Origin: Erythrobacter sp. QSSC1-22B
GTDB lineage: Bacteria; Pseudomonadota; Alphaproteobacteria; Sphingomonadales; Sphingomonadaceae
Length of the DNA: 64,000 nucleotides
Direction of reading: 5' to 3'
NCBI RefSeq assembly: GCF_001678665.1
Contig: NZ_LZRP01000004.1
Location: 124,001 to 188,000, forward strand
The first letter of the stretch is position 1. The number at the start of each line of letters is the position of its first letter. Shown one piece after another: positions 48,681-57,388 of the stretch. Made by a program: the position numbers and the translations under genes. A model generated the notes under the pieces. It had not been told where the DNA came from. It saw only the letters and a program-made list of their open reading frames with translations, and made no database searches.

Positions 48681-49487
48681 ATGCTCAACTCAATTCTCCA
48701 GATATTCCGCAGGCCCAAGGCGCCAGTCAAGCTTACGGCGGTGCCCGAGGGCGAGCGTTATTACGTCGTCGGCGATGTCCACGGTCGGCTCGACCTGTTC
48801 GACGCGCTTCGCGGCGCGATCGAGGAGGACGAAAGCGCTGCTGCGCAAGCCAACTCCACCGTCGTGCTGCTCGGAGACCTGATCGATCGCGGCCCCCAGA
48901 GCGCGGGCGTCATAGCCGCGGCGCGCGAATGGCGGGGCCAGCGTCCGCTGCGCTGCCTCGCTGGCAATCACGAGGAAATGTTCCTCGATAGCTTCGAGGA
49001 TAAGGACGTGTTGCGCCACTTCCTCAAGCATGGCGGCCGCGAGACCATCATGAGCTACGGCATTTCGCGCAAGGACCTCGATGCGCTGACGCTGGGCGAG
49101 TTGCAGGACGAACTCGCGCGGTTGATCCCGCAAGGCGATCGCGATTTCCTCCAGTCGCTGGACGAGATGATCGTGGCCGGAGACTACGTCTTCGTCCACG
49201 CGGGCGTCGATCCCTCGCGCGCTATCGAGGATCAGAGCCGCAGCGACCTGTTGTGGATCCGCGAGCGCTTCCTGCGCCATCCCGACCCGCTCAGTCATGT
49301 CATCGTCCACGGCCACACCATCTTCGAGGATATCGAGGATCGCGGCCACCGTATCGGGATCGACACCGGGGCGTTCCGCACCGGGGTGCTGACCGCGCTG
49401 GTGCTCTATGGCACGCAGCAGCGCTATATCCAGGCGGTCGAAACCGACGGCACGATCACCATCCGTCACACCGGAGGCACGACATGA
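48681..49487 (+). CDS. PPP-type metallophosphoesterase (serine/threonine protein phosphatase family)
   Basis: 268 aa. All metal motifs of the PPP family are present: GDVHG (residues 31-35), GDLIDRG (65-71), GNHEE (95-99), VHAG (about 172) and HGHT near 215. The two-metal centre is therefore intact. The start is uncertain: ATG 48681 has no clear ribosome-binding site, and the frame is open upstream to 48480; Met at 48639 would add 14 hydrophobic residues. Relatives include bacterial protein phosphatases of the PrpA/PrpB type and diadenosine tetraphosphatases. Stop overlaps the ugd start as ATGA, so the two proteins are made together. Confidence 0.9.
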   Translation: MLNSILQIFRRPKAPVKLTAVPEGERYYVVGDVHGRLDLFDALRGAIEEDESAAAQANSTVVLLGDLIDRGPQSAGVIAAAREWRGQRPLRCLAGNHEEMFLDSFEDKDVLRHFLKHGGRETIMSYGISRKDLDALTLGELQDELARLIPQGDRDFLQSLDEMIVAGDYVFVHAGVDPSRAIEDQSRSDLLWIRERFLRHPDPLSHVIVHGHTIFEDIEDRGHRIGIDTGAFRTGVLTALVLYGTQQRYIQAVETDGTITIRHTGGTT

Positions 49488-50794
49488 AGATCGCAATGGT
49501 AGGCTCAGGCTATGTCGGGCTGGTTTCGGGGGCCTGCTTTGCCGATTTCGGCCACGAGGTCGTCTGTATCGACAAGGACCAGGCGAAGATCGCGCGGCTG
49601 CGCGAAGGCGTGATGCCGATCTACGAACCGGGGCTCGACAAGCTGGTCGACAGCAACGTCAGGGCCGGACGGCTGAGCTTTACGACCGATCTGGCCGAGG
49701 GCATCGCCGGGGCGCAGGCGATCTTCATCGCGGTTGGCACCCCCAGCCGCCGCGGCGATGGCCATGCGGATCTTTCCTTCGTCTATGCGGTCGCCGAGGA
49801 AATCGGCGCGAGCCTGTCCAACGACGCAGTGGTGGTGACCAAATCGACCGTCCCCGTCGGCACCGGCGACGAGGTCGAGCGAATCCTCGCAGCCAGCGGC
49901 ACCAGCCATCGCTTCGCCGTCGTTTCCAACCCGGAATTCCTGCGCGAGGGCGCGGCAATCGGCGATTTCAAGCGCCCCGACCGGATCGTTATCGGCGCGC
50001 AGGACGAGTTCGGGCGCGAGGTCATGCGCGAGGTCTATCGCCCGCTGTTCCTCAACGAATCGCCGATCCTGTTCACCGGGCGGCGCACCAGCGAGCTGAT
50101 CAAATACGCCGCCAACGCCTTCCTCGCCACCAAGATCACTTTCATCAACGAGATGGCGGATCTGTGCGAGCGCGTCGGCGCGGATGTCCAGGATGTCGCC
50201 CGCGGGATCGGGATGGACAACCGGATCGGCTCCAAATTTCTCCACGCCGGACCCGGTTATGGCGGCTCGTGCTTCCCCAAGGACACGCTGGCGCTGCTCA
50301 AGACCGCAGAGGATTACGACAGCCCGGTGCGGATCGTCGCCGCGGTGGTCGAGGCCAACGACGCCCGCAAGCGCGCCATGGGCCGCAAGGTGCTCGATGC
50401 TATCGGCGGCAAGGACGATGCGCGCGGCAAGAAGGTTGCCCTGCTCGGGCTGACCTTCAAACCCAACACCGACGACATGCGCGATTCGCCCGCGATCGCG
50501 GTGGCGCAGACGCTCACCGATGCCGGGGTCGAAGTCTTCGCCTACGACCCCGAGGGCATGGAACTGGCCGGGCCGCTGATGCCCGAGGTGACCATGTGCG
50601 AGGATCCCTACACCGCGATCGAGGGCGCCGATGCCGTGGCCATCGTGACCGAGTGGGACGCCTTCCGCGCGCTCGATCTCGACCGGGTCAAGCAGATCGC
50701 CAAGGCCCCGGTGCTGGTCGATCTGCGCAACATCTATCGCCCCGAGGATGTCCGCGCGCGCGGCTTCGACTATGTGAGCGTCGGGCGCAGCTAA
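49484..50794 (+). CDS. ugd: UDP-glucose 6-dehydrogenase
   Basis: 436 aa. Oxidises UDP-glucose twice to UDP-glucuronate for cell-surface polysaccharides. N-terminal Rossmann motif IAMVGSGYVGLVSGACFAD, then FIAVGTPS, TKSTVPVGTGDEV, EFLREGAAIGDF and LIKYAANAFLATKI follow in order. The catalytic Cys is C263 in GGSCFPKDT. The C-terminal Rossmann domain has LGLTFKPNTDDMRDSPA. Start ATG 49484 overlaps the phosphatase stop. A strong terminator follows. No other sugar-nucleotide genes adjoin, though a glycan-related NfrB-like gene lies 2 kb away. Confidence 0.96.
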   Translation: MKIAMVGSGYVGLVSGACFADFGHEVVCIDKDQAKIARLREGVMPIYEPGLDKLVDSNVRAGRLSFTTDLAEGIAGAQAIFIAVGTPSRRGDGHADLSFVYAVAEEIGASLSNDAVVVTKSTVPVGTGDEVERILAASGTSHRFAVVSNPEFLREGAAIGDFKRPDRIVIGAQDEFGREVMREVYRPLFLNESPILFTGRRTSELIKYAANAFLATKITFINEMADLCERVGADVQDVARGIGMDNRIGSKFLHAGPGYGGSCFPKDTLALLKTAEDYDSPVRIVAAVVEANDARKRAMGRKVLDAIGGKDDARGKKVALLGLTFKPNTDDMRDSPAIAVAQTLTDAGVEVFAYDPEGMELAGPLMPEVTMCEDPYTAIEGADAVAIVTEWDAFRALDLDRVKQIAKAPVLVDLRNIYRPEDVRARGFDYVSVGRS

Positions 50795-50802
50795 ACGCGG
50801 CC

Positions 50803-50833
50803 CCCGCGCCCGGTAGCGACCGGACGCGGGTTT
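50803..50833 (+). terminator. Rho-independent terminator after ugd
   Basis: Stem CCCGCG-c-CCGGT / ACCGG-a-CGCGGG with one mismatch and an AGCG loop, followed by TTT. It lies between the convergent ugd and DUF885 genes. Confidence 0.8.
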
Positions 50834-50839
50834 ATCGCC

Positions 50840-52663
50840 TCAGGCCCCGCCCGCCGCGATCCAGCGATCGATCTTCGCTTCGAGCACCGGCAGCGGCAGC
50901 CCCCCGGTGTTCAGCACCTGCTCGTGGAAGGCCTTGATGTCGAAGCGATCGCCCAGCCGCTGCTCGGCGCGCTGGCGCAGTTCCTGGATCTTGAGCGCGC
51001 CGACCTTGTAGGCCAGCGCCTGGCTGGGGATGGCGATATAGCGCTCGACCTCGGCCACCACTTCGGTGCGGGTCATGCCCGAATTTTCCAGCATGAAACC
51101 GATCGCCTGCTCGCGGGTCCAGCCTTTGGAGTGCAGCCCGGTGTCGACCACCAGCCGCATCGCGCGCAATTGCTCGTCCTGCAGGGTGCCGTAGCGGTTC
51201 CAGGGATCCTCGAAGAACCCCATCTCCTCGCCCAGGGTCTCGGCATAGAGCGCCCAGCCCTCGACGAAGGCGGTGGTCCCGCCAAAGCGCATGAAGGCGG
51301 GCAGCGCCTCGTTCTCCTGCGCCAGGCTGATCTGGAAGTGATGCCCCGGCGCGCCCTCGTGCAGATAGAGCGTCATATTGCCCGTCGTCAGCCGGCTGGG
51401 CAGGTCGTAGGCGTTGAAATAGAAGATCCCGGGCCGCGATCCGTCGGGCGCGCCCGATTGGTAGGACCCGCCCGCCGAGAACTGCTCGCGGAAGGCCTCG
51501 TAGGGCCGGATTTCCAGCGGCGCCGCGGGTTTCAGCGAAAACAGTTCGTCGATCCTGGCATCGACCTGCTCGCCGATATCGTAATAAGTCTGCGTCAGAG
51601 CCTCGCGGCTTTCCGGCTTGAACTGGGGATCGGTGCGGACATAATCGAAGAATTCGTTGAGCGTGCCTTCAAAGCCAACCTCGGCCTTGATCTCTTCCAG
51701 CCCGGTCTTGATCCGCGCGACCTCGCTCAGCCCTAGATTGTGAAGGTAATCGGGTTCGAGCGGCAGAGTGGTCGTGCTCTCGATCAGCTGGCGATACAGC
51801 GCCTCGCCGCCCTCCATCTGCGCCAGCCCCACGCTCGTCCGGGCGCGCGGCAGATATTCGTCGCGCAGGAAATCGCGCAGGCGAGTGTGCACCGCGTAAA
51901 TGTCTCGCGTACCCGCGCGATACTGCCCGGTCAGCCGCGCCTTCTCGGCGGCGGAAAAGCTGTCGGGAAAGTTCGTTACCGGCATCCAGAACGGCGCTTC
52001 TTCGATTGGCATCTCGATTTGCGTATCGAGCTGCTCGATCACATTGCCGATGGTCAGCTTGGTCTCGAGCACGCCGCTGTCGAGCCCTTCGCGAAACAGC
52101 CCGATCGCCCGATCGGTGATCGCGATGTAATCCTCGTGCCGCTTGAGATTGTTCTCGTAATCCTCGACCGTCTTGAACGGCGCCGCGCTCTGGCCGCTGG
52201 CGAAGCTCGGGTAGAAGGTGTGGAAGCCCGAGAAATGGTTGACCGGACGAACCTCGGTGACCGCGAGAACCTCGTCTGTCAGGCCCTTGAGCGCCTGCCG
52301 CTGATTGTATTCGAAAACATCATAGGCGAGCCGGTCGGTGTCATCGAGCGCGGCCCGGTCGATTGCCCGCAGCCGCGCCAGATTGGTCTGCGCATCGGCG
52401 CGGCTGGCGTCGTTGTACTCGTCGGTCAGGAAATCGCCGAGCCGGTCGGCGTAGCGCATGTCGCCGCGAAACAGCGCCCCGATCGGGTTGAGCCTGAGAT
52501 CGCGTTCGTCGGCATCGGCGAACAGCGCGAACAGCCGGTCGCGCTCGGACTGCGTCGCCGCGGCGGTCGCCGCGCCCGTCGAGCCCGCTTCGGGCACGGT
52601 GGTGGCGCAGGCGCCAAGCGAAAGCGCGGCGCTGGCCAGCAACGCGATGCGGATTGTTTGCAT
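50840..52663 (-). CDS. DUF885 family metallo-hydrolase, lipoprotein
   Basis: 607 aa. I start at the ATG at 52663, giving the leader MQTIRIALLASAALSLGAC with a lipobox (LGAC); the frame runs further upstream into a palindromic repeat and is not used. Mostly helical, like M3/M32-type peptidases. The probable zinc site is HEGAPGHHFQ (from residue 435), with a downstream Glu in FVEGWALYAETLGEEMG. The family is annotated DUF885 and is believed to contain carboxypeptidase-like enzymes; function is unproven. Neighbours on both sides are other envelope hydrolases. Confidence 0.88.
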   Translation of the reverse strand: MQTIRIALLASAALSLGACATTVPEAGSTGAATAAATQSERDRLFALFADADERDLRLNPIGALFRGDMRYADRLGDFLTDEYNDASRADAQTNLARLRAIDRAALDDTDRLAYDVFEYNQRQALKGLTDEVLAVTEVRPVNHFSGFHTFYPSFASGQSAAPFKTVEDYENNLKRHEDYIAITDRAIGLFREGLDSGVLETKLTIGNVIEQLDTQIEMPIEEAPFWMPVTNFPDSFSAAEKARLTGQYRAGTRDIYAVHTRLRDFLRDEYLPRARTSVGLAQMEGGEALYRQLIESTTTLPLEPDYLHNLGLSEVARIKTGLEEIKAEVGFEGTLNEFFDYVRTDPQFKPESREALTQTYYDIGEQVDARIDELFSLKPAAPLEIRPYEAFREQFSAGGSYQSGAPDGSRPGIFYFNAYDLPSRLTTGNMTLYLHEGAPGHHFQISLAQENEALPAFMRFGGTTAFVEGWALYAETLGEEMGFFEDPWNRYGTLQDEQLRAMRLVVDTGLHSKGWTREQAIGFMLENSGMTRTEVVAEVERYIAIPSQALAYKVGALKIQELRQRAEQRLGDRFDIKAFHEQVLNTGGLPLPVLEAKIDRWIAAGGA

Positions 52664-52683
52664 AGTAGATTCCTCTCTCGAAA

Positions 52684-52763
52684 CGTCATCGCGAGGAGCC
52701 CGCGTGGGCGACGCGGCGATCCATGGATTGCCGCGCCTTGCTGGCGCAAGGCTCGCAATGACG
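52684..52763. repeat. 80-bp palindromic repeat element of the GTCATTGCGAG type
   Basis: Outer inverted ends CGTCATCGCGAG (52684-52695) / CTCGCAATGACG (52752-52763) with one mismatch. Inside are GCCC/GGGC (52698-52709), a palindrome CGCGGC-g-ATCCATGGAT-t-GCCGCG (52712-52735) and a perfect hairpin GCCTTGC-TGGC-GCAAGGC (52735-52752). The ends match a dispersed repeat I have met in many bacterial genomes. It lies between the DUF885 and amidohydrolase genes and could act as a transcript-end structure. Confidence 0.8.
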
Positions 52764-52813
52764 AAACCTCTAACGCGATTCAATCGACCAGCGTCCGTGC
52801 AATTCGTGAAACG

Positions 52814-54082
52814 CTAATCGATTATCCGCCCGCGCACCATCACCCAATCGACGTTCTCGAGGACGGTGACATCCTCGAGCGGATTGCCCGCCACCGCGAT
52901 CATGTCGGCGGAGTAGCCGGGCGCGAGGCGGCCGATCTCGCCTTCCATCTGCAGCACCCCTGCCGCGACGGTGGTGGCGCTGGCGAAGGCTTCGCGGTGC
53001 GACATGCCCTGCGCTACCATCAGCGCGAATTCCTCGGCGTTGCGGCCATGGTCGAACACCCCGGCATCGGTCCCGAAGGCGATCGGGACGCCCCAGCGAT
53101 AGGCCTTGCCCATGAACACCTTGGCGGTTTCGGCGACCGCGCGGATCTTGGCCTCGACCACCGGGGTGTAGATGCCCTGCCCCAGCCGTTCGGTGACGCC
53201 CTGGAACGCCATCAGCGTCGGCACCAGCACCGTGCCATTGGCCTTCATCGCATCGGCCGCAGCCTCGTCGAGATAGGTCGCGTGCTCGATGCTGTCGATG
53301 CCCGCACGTGCTGCCGCTTCAATCCCGCGCGCGCCATGCGCATGCGCCATCACCTGCAGCCCGAGCGAATGCGCGGTGTCGGCGATGCTGGTCATCTCGG
53401 CATCTGAGAAATGCGCCTCGAGCCCGCGGCCCTGCTGGCTCAGCACGCCACCGGTGGCGGTGATCTTGATCACGTCGGAACCGTTCTGGCTCGCGCGGCG
53501 AACCTTCGCCGCGCATTCGACCGCGCCGGTGCAGGTGTAGCCAGAGGTCAGCACCGCGTTGACCTCGGGGCGGAAGCCCGAGACGTCGCCATGCCCGCCG
53601 ACGATCGCCAGCGACGGTCCGGCGGCGACGATCCGCGGCCCCTCGATCATCCCTTCCTCGGTGCCGCGACGCAACGCGAAGCCGCTGTGCTGCGCGCTCC
53701 CGGCCTCGCGCACGGTGGTGAAACCGGCGCGCAAGGTCTTGGCCGCATTCTTGGCGCCGACGACCACGCCCCATTCCTCGGGTTCGACCGCGCCCTTCCA
53801 GAAATCGCCGCCCGGATCGCCGGTCAGATGGACATGGAGGTCGATCAGTCCCGGCACGACGGTCATGCCTTCGAGCCGGACGGTCTCGGCGCCCTCGGGA
53901 GCGGCGTTCCAGCCGCGCGCCACGCTGACGATGCGGCCATCGGTGACGGTGATCGTCGCCGGTCCCATCGGCTCGCTGTCGGCATCGGTGATCACATTGC
54001 CGGCATGGACCACGGTGGTGTCGGCCAAAGCGGGCGCGGCGACGAAAGCGGCGGCGAGCGCCAGCGGATAGGTGAAACGCAT
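52814..54082 (-). CDS. Amidohydrolase family protein, exported (imidazolonepropionase/prolidase-like)
   Basis: 422 aa metal-dependent hydrolase with signal peptide MRFTYPLALAAAFVAAPALA. Metal ligands are visible: HVH at residues 83-85 in GLIDLHVHL, the probable carboxylated Lys in VIKITATGG (about 195), HAHGARGIEAAARAG and SIEHATYLD (His ligands, about 240-265) and Asp in AFGTDAGVF (about 335). The C-terminal GYSADMIAVAGNPLEDVTVLE belongs to the small beta domain. The subgroup (with a Gly-Gly-His-Gly-Asp stretch near 155) includes secreted Xaa-Pro and Xaa-Arg dipeptidases. AGGGAGA precedes the ATG at 54082. The open frame continues far upstream antisense to the S9 gene; that is not coding. 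Confidence 0.9.
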   Translation of the reverse strand: MRFTYPLALAAAFVAAPALADTTVVHAGNVITDADSEPMGPATITVTDGRIVSVARGWNAAPEGAETVRLEGMTVVPGLIDLHVHLTGDPGGDFWKGAVEPEEWGVVVGAKNAAKTLRAGFTTVREAGSAQHSGFALRRGTEEGMIEGPRIVAAGPSLAIVGGHGDVSGFRPEVNAVLTSGYTCTGAVECAAKVRRASQNGSDVIKITATGGVLSQQGRGLEAHFSDAEMTSIADTAHSLGLQVMAHAHGARGIEAAARAGIDSIEHATYLDEAAADAMKANGTVLVPTLMAFQGVTERLGQGIYTPVVEAKIRAVAETAKVFMGKAYRWGVPIAFGTDAGVFDHGRNAEEFALMVAQGMSHREAFASATTVAAGVLQMEGEIGRLAPGYSADMIAVAGNPLEDVTVLENVDWVMVRGRIID

Positions 54083-54214
54083 GATAATTCTCCCTGTTGA
54101 CGCCGTGATGCCGCGTGCACGTCCCGGGCACAAGCGCCGGTTTGCCATGCACGCCTGTCTCGCTATGAAGCGACTACCGCCATTTTTCATGATCGAGAGA
54201 GGATCGCCCCGCCC

Positions 54215-56272
54215 ATGACCCGCCGCACAATCGCCACCTTGCTGCTCGCCTCCAGCGCGCTCGCCGCCACCTCCGTCTCGGCGCGGCCGATGACGGCGGA
54301 AGACATTGCCAAGATCGAAAGCGTCGGCGCGATCGCGCTCGCGCCCGACGGCAACCGGATCGCTTACACCACCGTCAGCCTGCCCGATGTGACCGAAGGC
54401 GAAGAGAACGGCGGCCCGCGCCAGCAGCTGCGGCTCGCATACGGGCCGGGCAATGTTCGCGATTTCCTCCCCGGCGACATGAACGTCGGTTCGATCGCCT
54501 TCTCGCCCGATGGCCGCTGGGTCAGCTTCCTGTGGACCAAGGGTGACGAAAAGCGCGCGGTCTGGGGCATCCCGGTCGATGGCGGCGCGCAGCGCAAGCT
54601 CGCCACGATCGATGGCGCTGCGGTGCGCAGCTATGCCTGGAGCCCCGATGGGCAGCACATGCACCTGCTCGCCGGTGCCGCCGAAGACAAGCCGCGCGCC
54701 AGCCAGAGCAAGGCCGGCTTCAACGCCATCGTTTATGAAGAGGAAGCGCAGCTCAACCGCCTGTTCCGCGCCGCCATCGGCGAGATGCCCGACGCCGAGC
54801 CGCAAGCGCTTGCGATCCCCGGCTATGTCAGCGATTTCAAGATCGCTCCCGATGCGCGCTACGGCATCATCGAAAGCGCTCCGACCCCGCAGGTCGACGA
54901 TAGCTATACCTCGAAGCGGGTACAGGTGCTCGACCTCGCCAGCGGCCGGATCAGCGCGGTGGTCGAGACCCCGGGCAAGATCGGCGATGTCGAGATTTCT
55001 CCCGACGGTGCGCAGCTCTCGCTGATCGCCGGGATCGACATCAACGATCCCGCCGCGACGACGCTGCATTTCGTCGATGTCGCAACCGGACGGTATCGCG
55101 CGCTCAATCAGGGTGCGCCCGAGGCGGCGGTTGACGCCGAATGGCTTCCCGACGGGCGGCTTGCGGCAGTGATCCACAAGGGCGCGCAGTCGGCGCTGCG
55201 GATCTACAATGCCGACGGAAGCGTCGAAGCCGAACACGACAGCGACGAGCTGATCCTCACCGCGGTCGAGGCCGCGGGCAACCGGATCGCGGTCACGGCG
55301 AATTCTCCCAGCCATCCCAGCGAGCTGTTCGTCTGGGACGAGGGCAATTTCGAGCGCTGGACCGCGCACAATCCCTGGCTGTCCGAAATCGACATGGGCC
55401 AGCAGCGGACCGTGACCTACACCGCGCGCGACGGGCAGGCGGTCGAGGGCGTGCTGATCGAGCCGGTCGGCGGCGCGCCGCGCGGCGGCGCACCGCTGAT
55501 CCTCGATGTTCATGGTGGCCCAGAAGCGCATGATTCCAATGGCTGGAACACCAATTACAGCGGTCCCGGCCAGGTCGCGGCGGGACAGGGTTATGCGGTC
55601 TTCCTGCCCAATTATCGCGGCTCGACCGGTTATGGCACTGCGTTCTCCAAGCAACACCAGGGCAATTACACCGATCCCGAATTCACCGATCTGGTCGATG
55701 CCAAGCGCGCGCTGGTGGAGATGGGCGTGGCGGATGCCGACCGGGTCGGGATCACCGGCGGTTCCTACGGCGGCTATGCCACCGGCTGGGCCTCGACCTA
55801 TTTCAGTGAGGAATTCGCGGCGGGGGTCATGTTCGTCGGAATATCCAATCAGGTCAGCAAGTTCGGCACCACAGACATCCCCTACGAGATGTACAATGTC
55901 CACAGCCTGGCCTGGCCCTGGGATGATTGGCTCAAGATGCTCGAGGTCAGCCCGATCTATCATGTCGACAAGGCCGAAACCCCGCTGCTGATCATGCACG
56001 GGGCGGAGGATACGCGGGTCTCGCCGAGCCAGAGCTACGAGCTCTATCGCTCGATCAAGGTGCGCAAGCCCGAGACCCCGGTGCGGCTCGTGCTCTACCC
56101 CGGCGAGGGTCATGGCAACAACCAGGCCGCGTCGCGCTACGACTACAATTTGCGGATGATGAGCTGGTTCGACACCTATCTCAAGACCGGCGACCGCAAG
56201 GCGCAGATGCCCGATTCCAGGCCGGTTTTGGCCCCAGGAACGGTCGGGACGCCGTCCGCGGACGAGGAATGA
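54215..56272 (+). CDS. S9 family prolyl oligopeptidase / acylaminoacyl-peptidase-like
   Basis: 685 aa exported serine peptidase. Signal peptide about 1-24 (TIATLLLASSALAATSVSA). An N-terminal beta-propeller (about 30-400) shows recurring ISPDG/FSPDG strands. The alpha/beta-hydrolase domain has DVHGGPEAHDS, the nucleophile S517 in GGSYGGYATGW, Asp in HGAEDTRVSPSQS and His in GEGHGNNQ. It is divergent from the amidohydrolase gene; both probably act on periplasmic peptides. Ribosome-binding site GAGAGGA is 12 nt from the ATG, rather far. Typical length for the family. Confidence 0.93.
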   Translation: MTRRTIATLLLASSALAATSVSARPMTAEDIAKIESVGAIALAPDGNRIAYTTVSLPDVTEGEENGGPRQQLRLAYGPGNVRDFLPGDMNVGSIAFSPDGRWVSFLWTKGDEKRAVWGIPVDGGAQRKLATIDGAAVRSYAWSPDGQHMHLLAGAAEDKPRASQSKAGFNAIVYEEEAQLNRLFRAAIGEMPDAEPQALAIPGYVSDFKIAPDARYGIIESAPTPQVDDSYTSKRVQVLDLASGRISAVVETPGKIGDVEISPDGAQLSLIAGIDINDPAATTLHFVDVATGRYRALNQGAPEAAVDAEWLPDGRLAAVIHKGAQSALRIYNADGSVEAEHDSDELILTAVEAAGNRIAVTANSPSHPSELFVWDEGNFERWTAHNPWLSEIDMGQQRTVTYTARDGQAVEGVLIEPVGGAPRGGAPLILDVHGGPEAHDSNGWNTNYSGPGQVAAGQGYAVFLPNYRGSTGYGTAFSKQHQGNYTDPEFTDLVDAKRALVEMGVADADRVGITGGSYGGYATGWASTYFSEEFAAGVMFVGISNQVSKFGTTDIPYEMYNVHSLAWPWDDWLKMLEVSPIYHVDKAETPLLIMHGAEDTRVSPSQSYELYRSIKVRKPETPVRLVLYPGEGHGNNQAASRYDYNLRMMSWFDTYLKTGDRKAQMPDSRPVLAPGTVGTPSADEE

Positions 56273-56321
56273 TCCTGCAACGAAAGTGCCGGTGCGCTGC
56301 AATCACCGGGTGCTGACACGA

Positions 56322-56348
56322 CAAGGGCGGCTAGACGAGCCGCCCTTG
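56322..56348. terminator. Hairpin terminator between convergent S9 and MipA genes
   Basis: Perfect 10-bp stem CAAGGGCGGC / GCCGCCCTTG with a 7-nt loop. The T run is poor on both sides, so efficiency is uncertain, but it is the only hairpin between two convergent genes. Confidence 0.65.
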
Positions 56349-56388
56349 GTATTTGGGAGCAAAATATTCGGGGGCAGGCGCTAGCGGC

Positions 56389-57279
56389 TCAGAATGTGTA
56401 GCCGATCCCCAGGGCGCCGAGGAACTGATCGGCCTCGCCGCGGATGCTGGTGAAGGGCGAATCCTTGGCATCCCCGAGCATCCGAGAATAGCCGCCCAGC
56501 GCGATCAGCGCGAGCCCGCCATCGGTGACATCGCCGTTAAGGTCGAAGGCCATGAATACATTGACGCCCGCGCTTTCGAACCCGCCATCGGCCTGAAACC
56601 CGGGCAGGACATCGGCAGCAGGGAGCGCCGCGTTGGTGGCGGGCACCGAGTAATAGTAATCGGCGTAATCGTCGTCGATGTACTTGGTGCTCAGCGATAG
56701 CGAGGCGGCGATCCCGCGGCTCAGCGGGGTGAAATAGGTGATCGCCGGACTCACCGACATGCCGTCATGCGCACCCGCGACATCCCAAGCCGCTTCGACC
56801 GAGAAGCTGAGGCTGTCGAAGGCGTTGAGCACTTGCGGGAAGCTGACCCCGGCGCTCGGTCCGACCTCGATCGCAGTGTCGAGTTCGCCATAGGCCTCGA
56901 CCACGGGATCCTTGATGCCGTCGAGATCGGCGCGGTCGCGGTTGAGCTTGATCACCGGCCCGAAGGAGAAGGACACGCCCTCGTCCGGATCGGGGATGAA
57001 ATCGAGCGCGACACCCGCCGGGCGCGGACTGATATCGACACCGGCCAGCGAGCCCTGCACGATCGGCAGAACGAAAGTCCGGTAATCGTCCGAACCCGAA
57101 TAGCTCGCGCCATAGCCAACCCCGATACCGACGGTGAGATAGTCGCCATCGAACACAGTCGATTCGGGCAGTTCGGGCGCTTCGGCGCGAACTCCGGGGG
57201 CACCGGCATCCTGTGCCGCGAGCGGGGCAGCAAGCAGCATGGGTCCAGCGACCAGCAGGCCAGCAGCAAGTGTTTTCAT
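56389..57279 (-). CDS. MipA/OmpV family outer-membrane protein
   Basis: 296 aa. I start at the ATG at 57279 (GAGGAAA upstream), which gives the signal peptide KTLAAGLLVAGPMLLAAPLAAQ. The mature chain alternates as a beta-barrel: YLTVGIGVGYGASYSGSDDYR is the family opening, PRPAGVALDFIPDPD follows, and the chain ends FLGALGIGYTF with terminal Phe. Members are described as MltA-interacting scaffolding proteins or as OmpV-type porins; function here is open. Divergent from crtY with 109 bp between the start codons. Confidence 0.9.
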   Translation of the reverse strand: MKTLAAGLLVAGPMLLAAPLAAQDAGAPGVRAEAPELPESTVFDGDYLTVGIGVGYGASYSGSDDYRTFVLPIVQGSLAGVDISPRPAGVALDFIPDPDEGVSFSFGPVIKLNRDRADLDGIKDPVVEAYGELDTAIEVGPSAGVSFPQVLNAFDSLSFSVEAAWDVAGAHDGMSVSPAITYFTPLSRGIAASLSLSTKYIDDDYADYYYSVPATNAALPAADVLPGFQADGGFESAGVNVFMAFDLNGDVTDGGLALIALGGYSRMLGDAKDSPFTSIRGEADQFLGALGIGYTF

Positions 57280-57388
57280 GATTTTCCTCGATTGACGTTT
57301 CAACGCAACAACGGGTCGCTTGCGCGCACGTTCCATTGCATTCCTTTGCATTGCCCTTATCCGCGTTGCTGCTTAGGGCAAAGCCGTA

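Noticed and set aside
54083-56302. Upstream extension of the amidohydrolase frame to a 1162-codon protein
   Set aside because: The extension is antisense to the S9 peptidase, whose catalytic motifs are complete, and the real start at 54082 has a ribosome-binding site and signal peptide.
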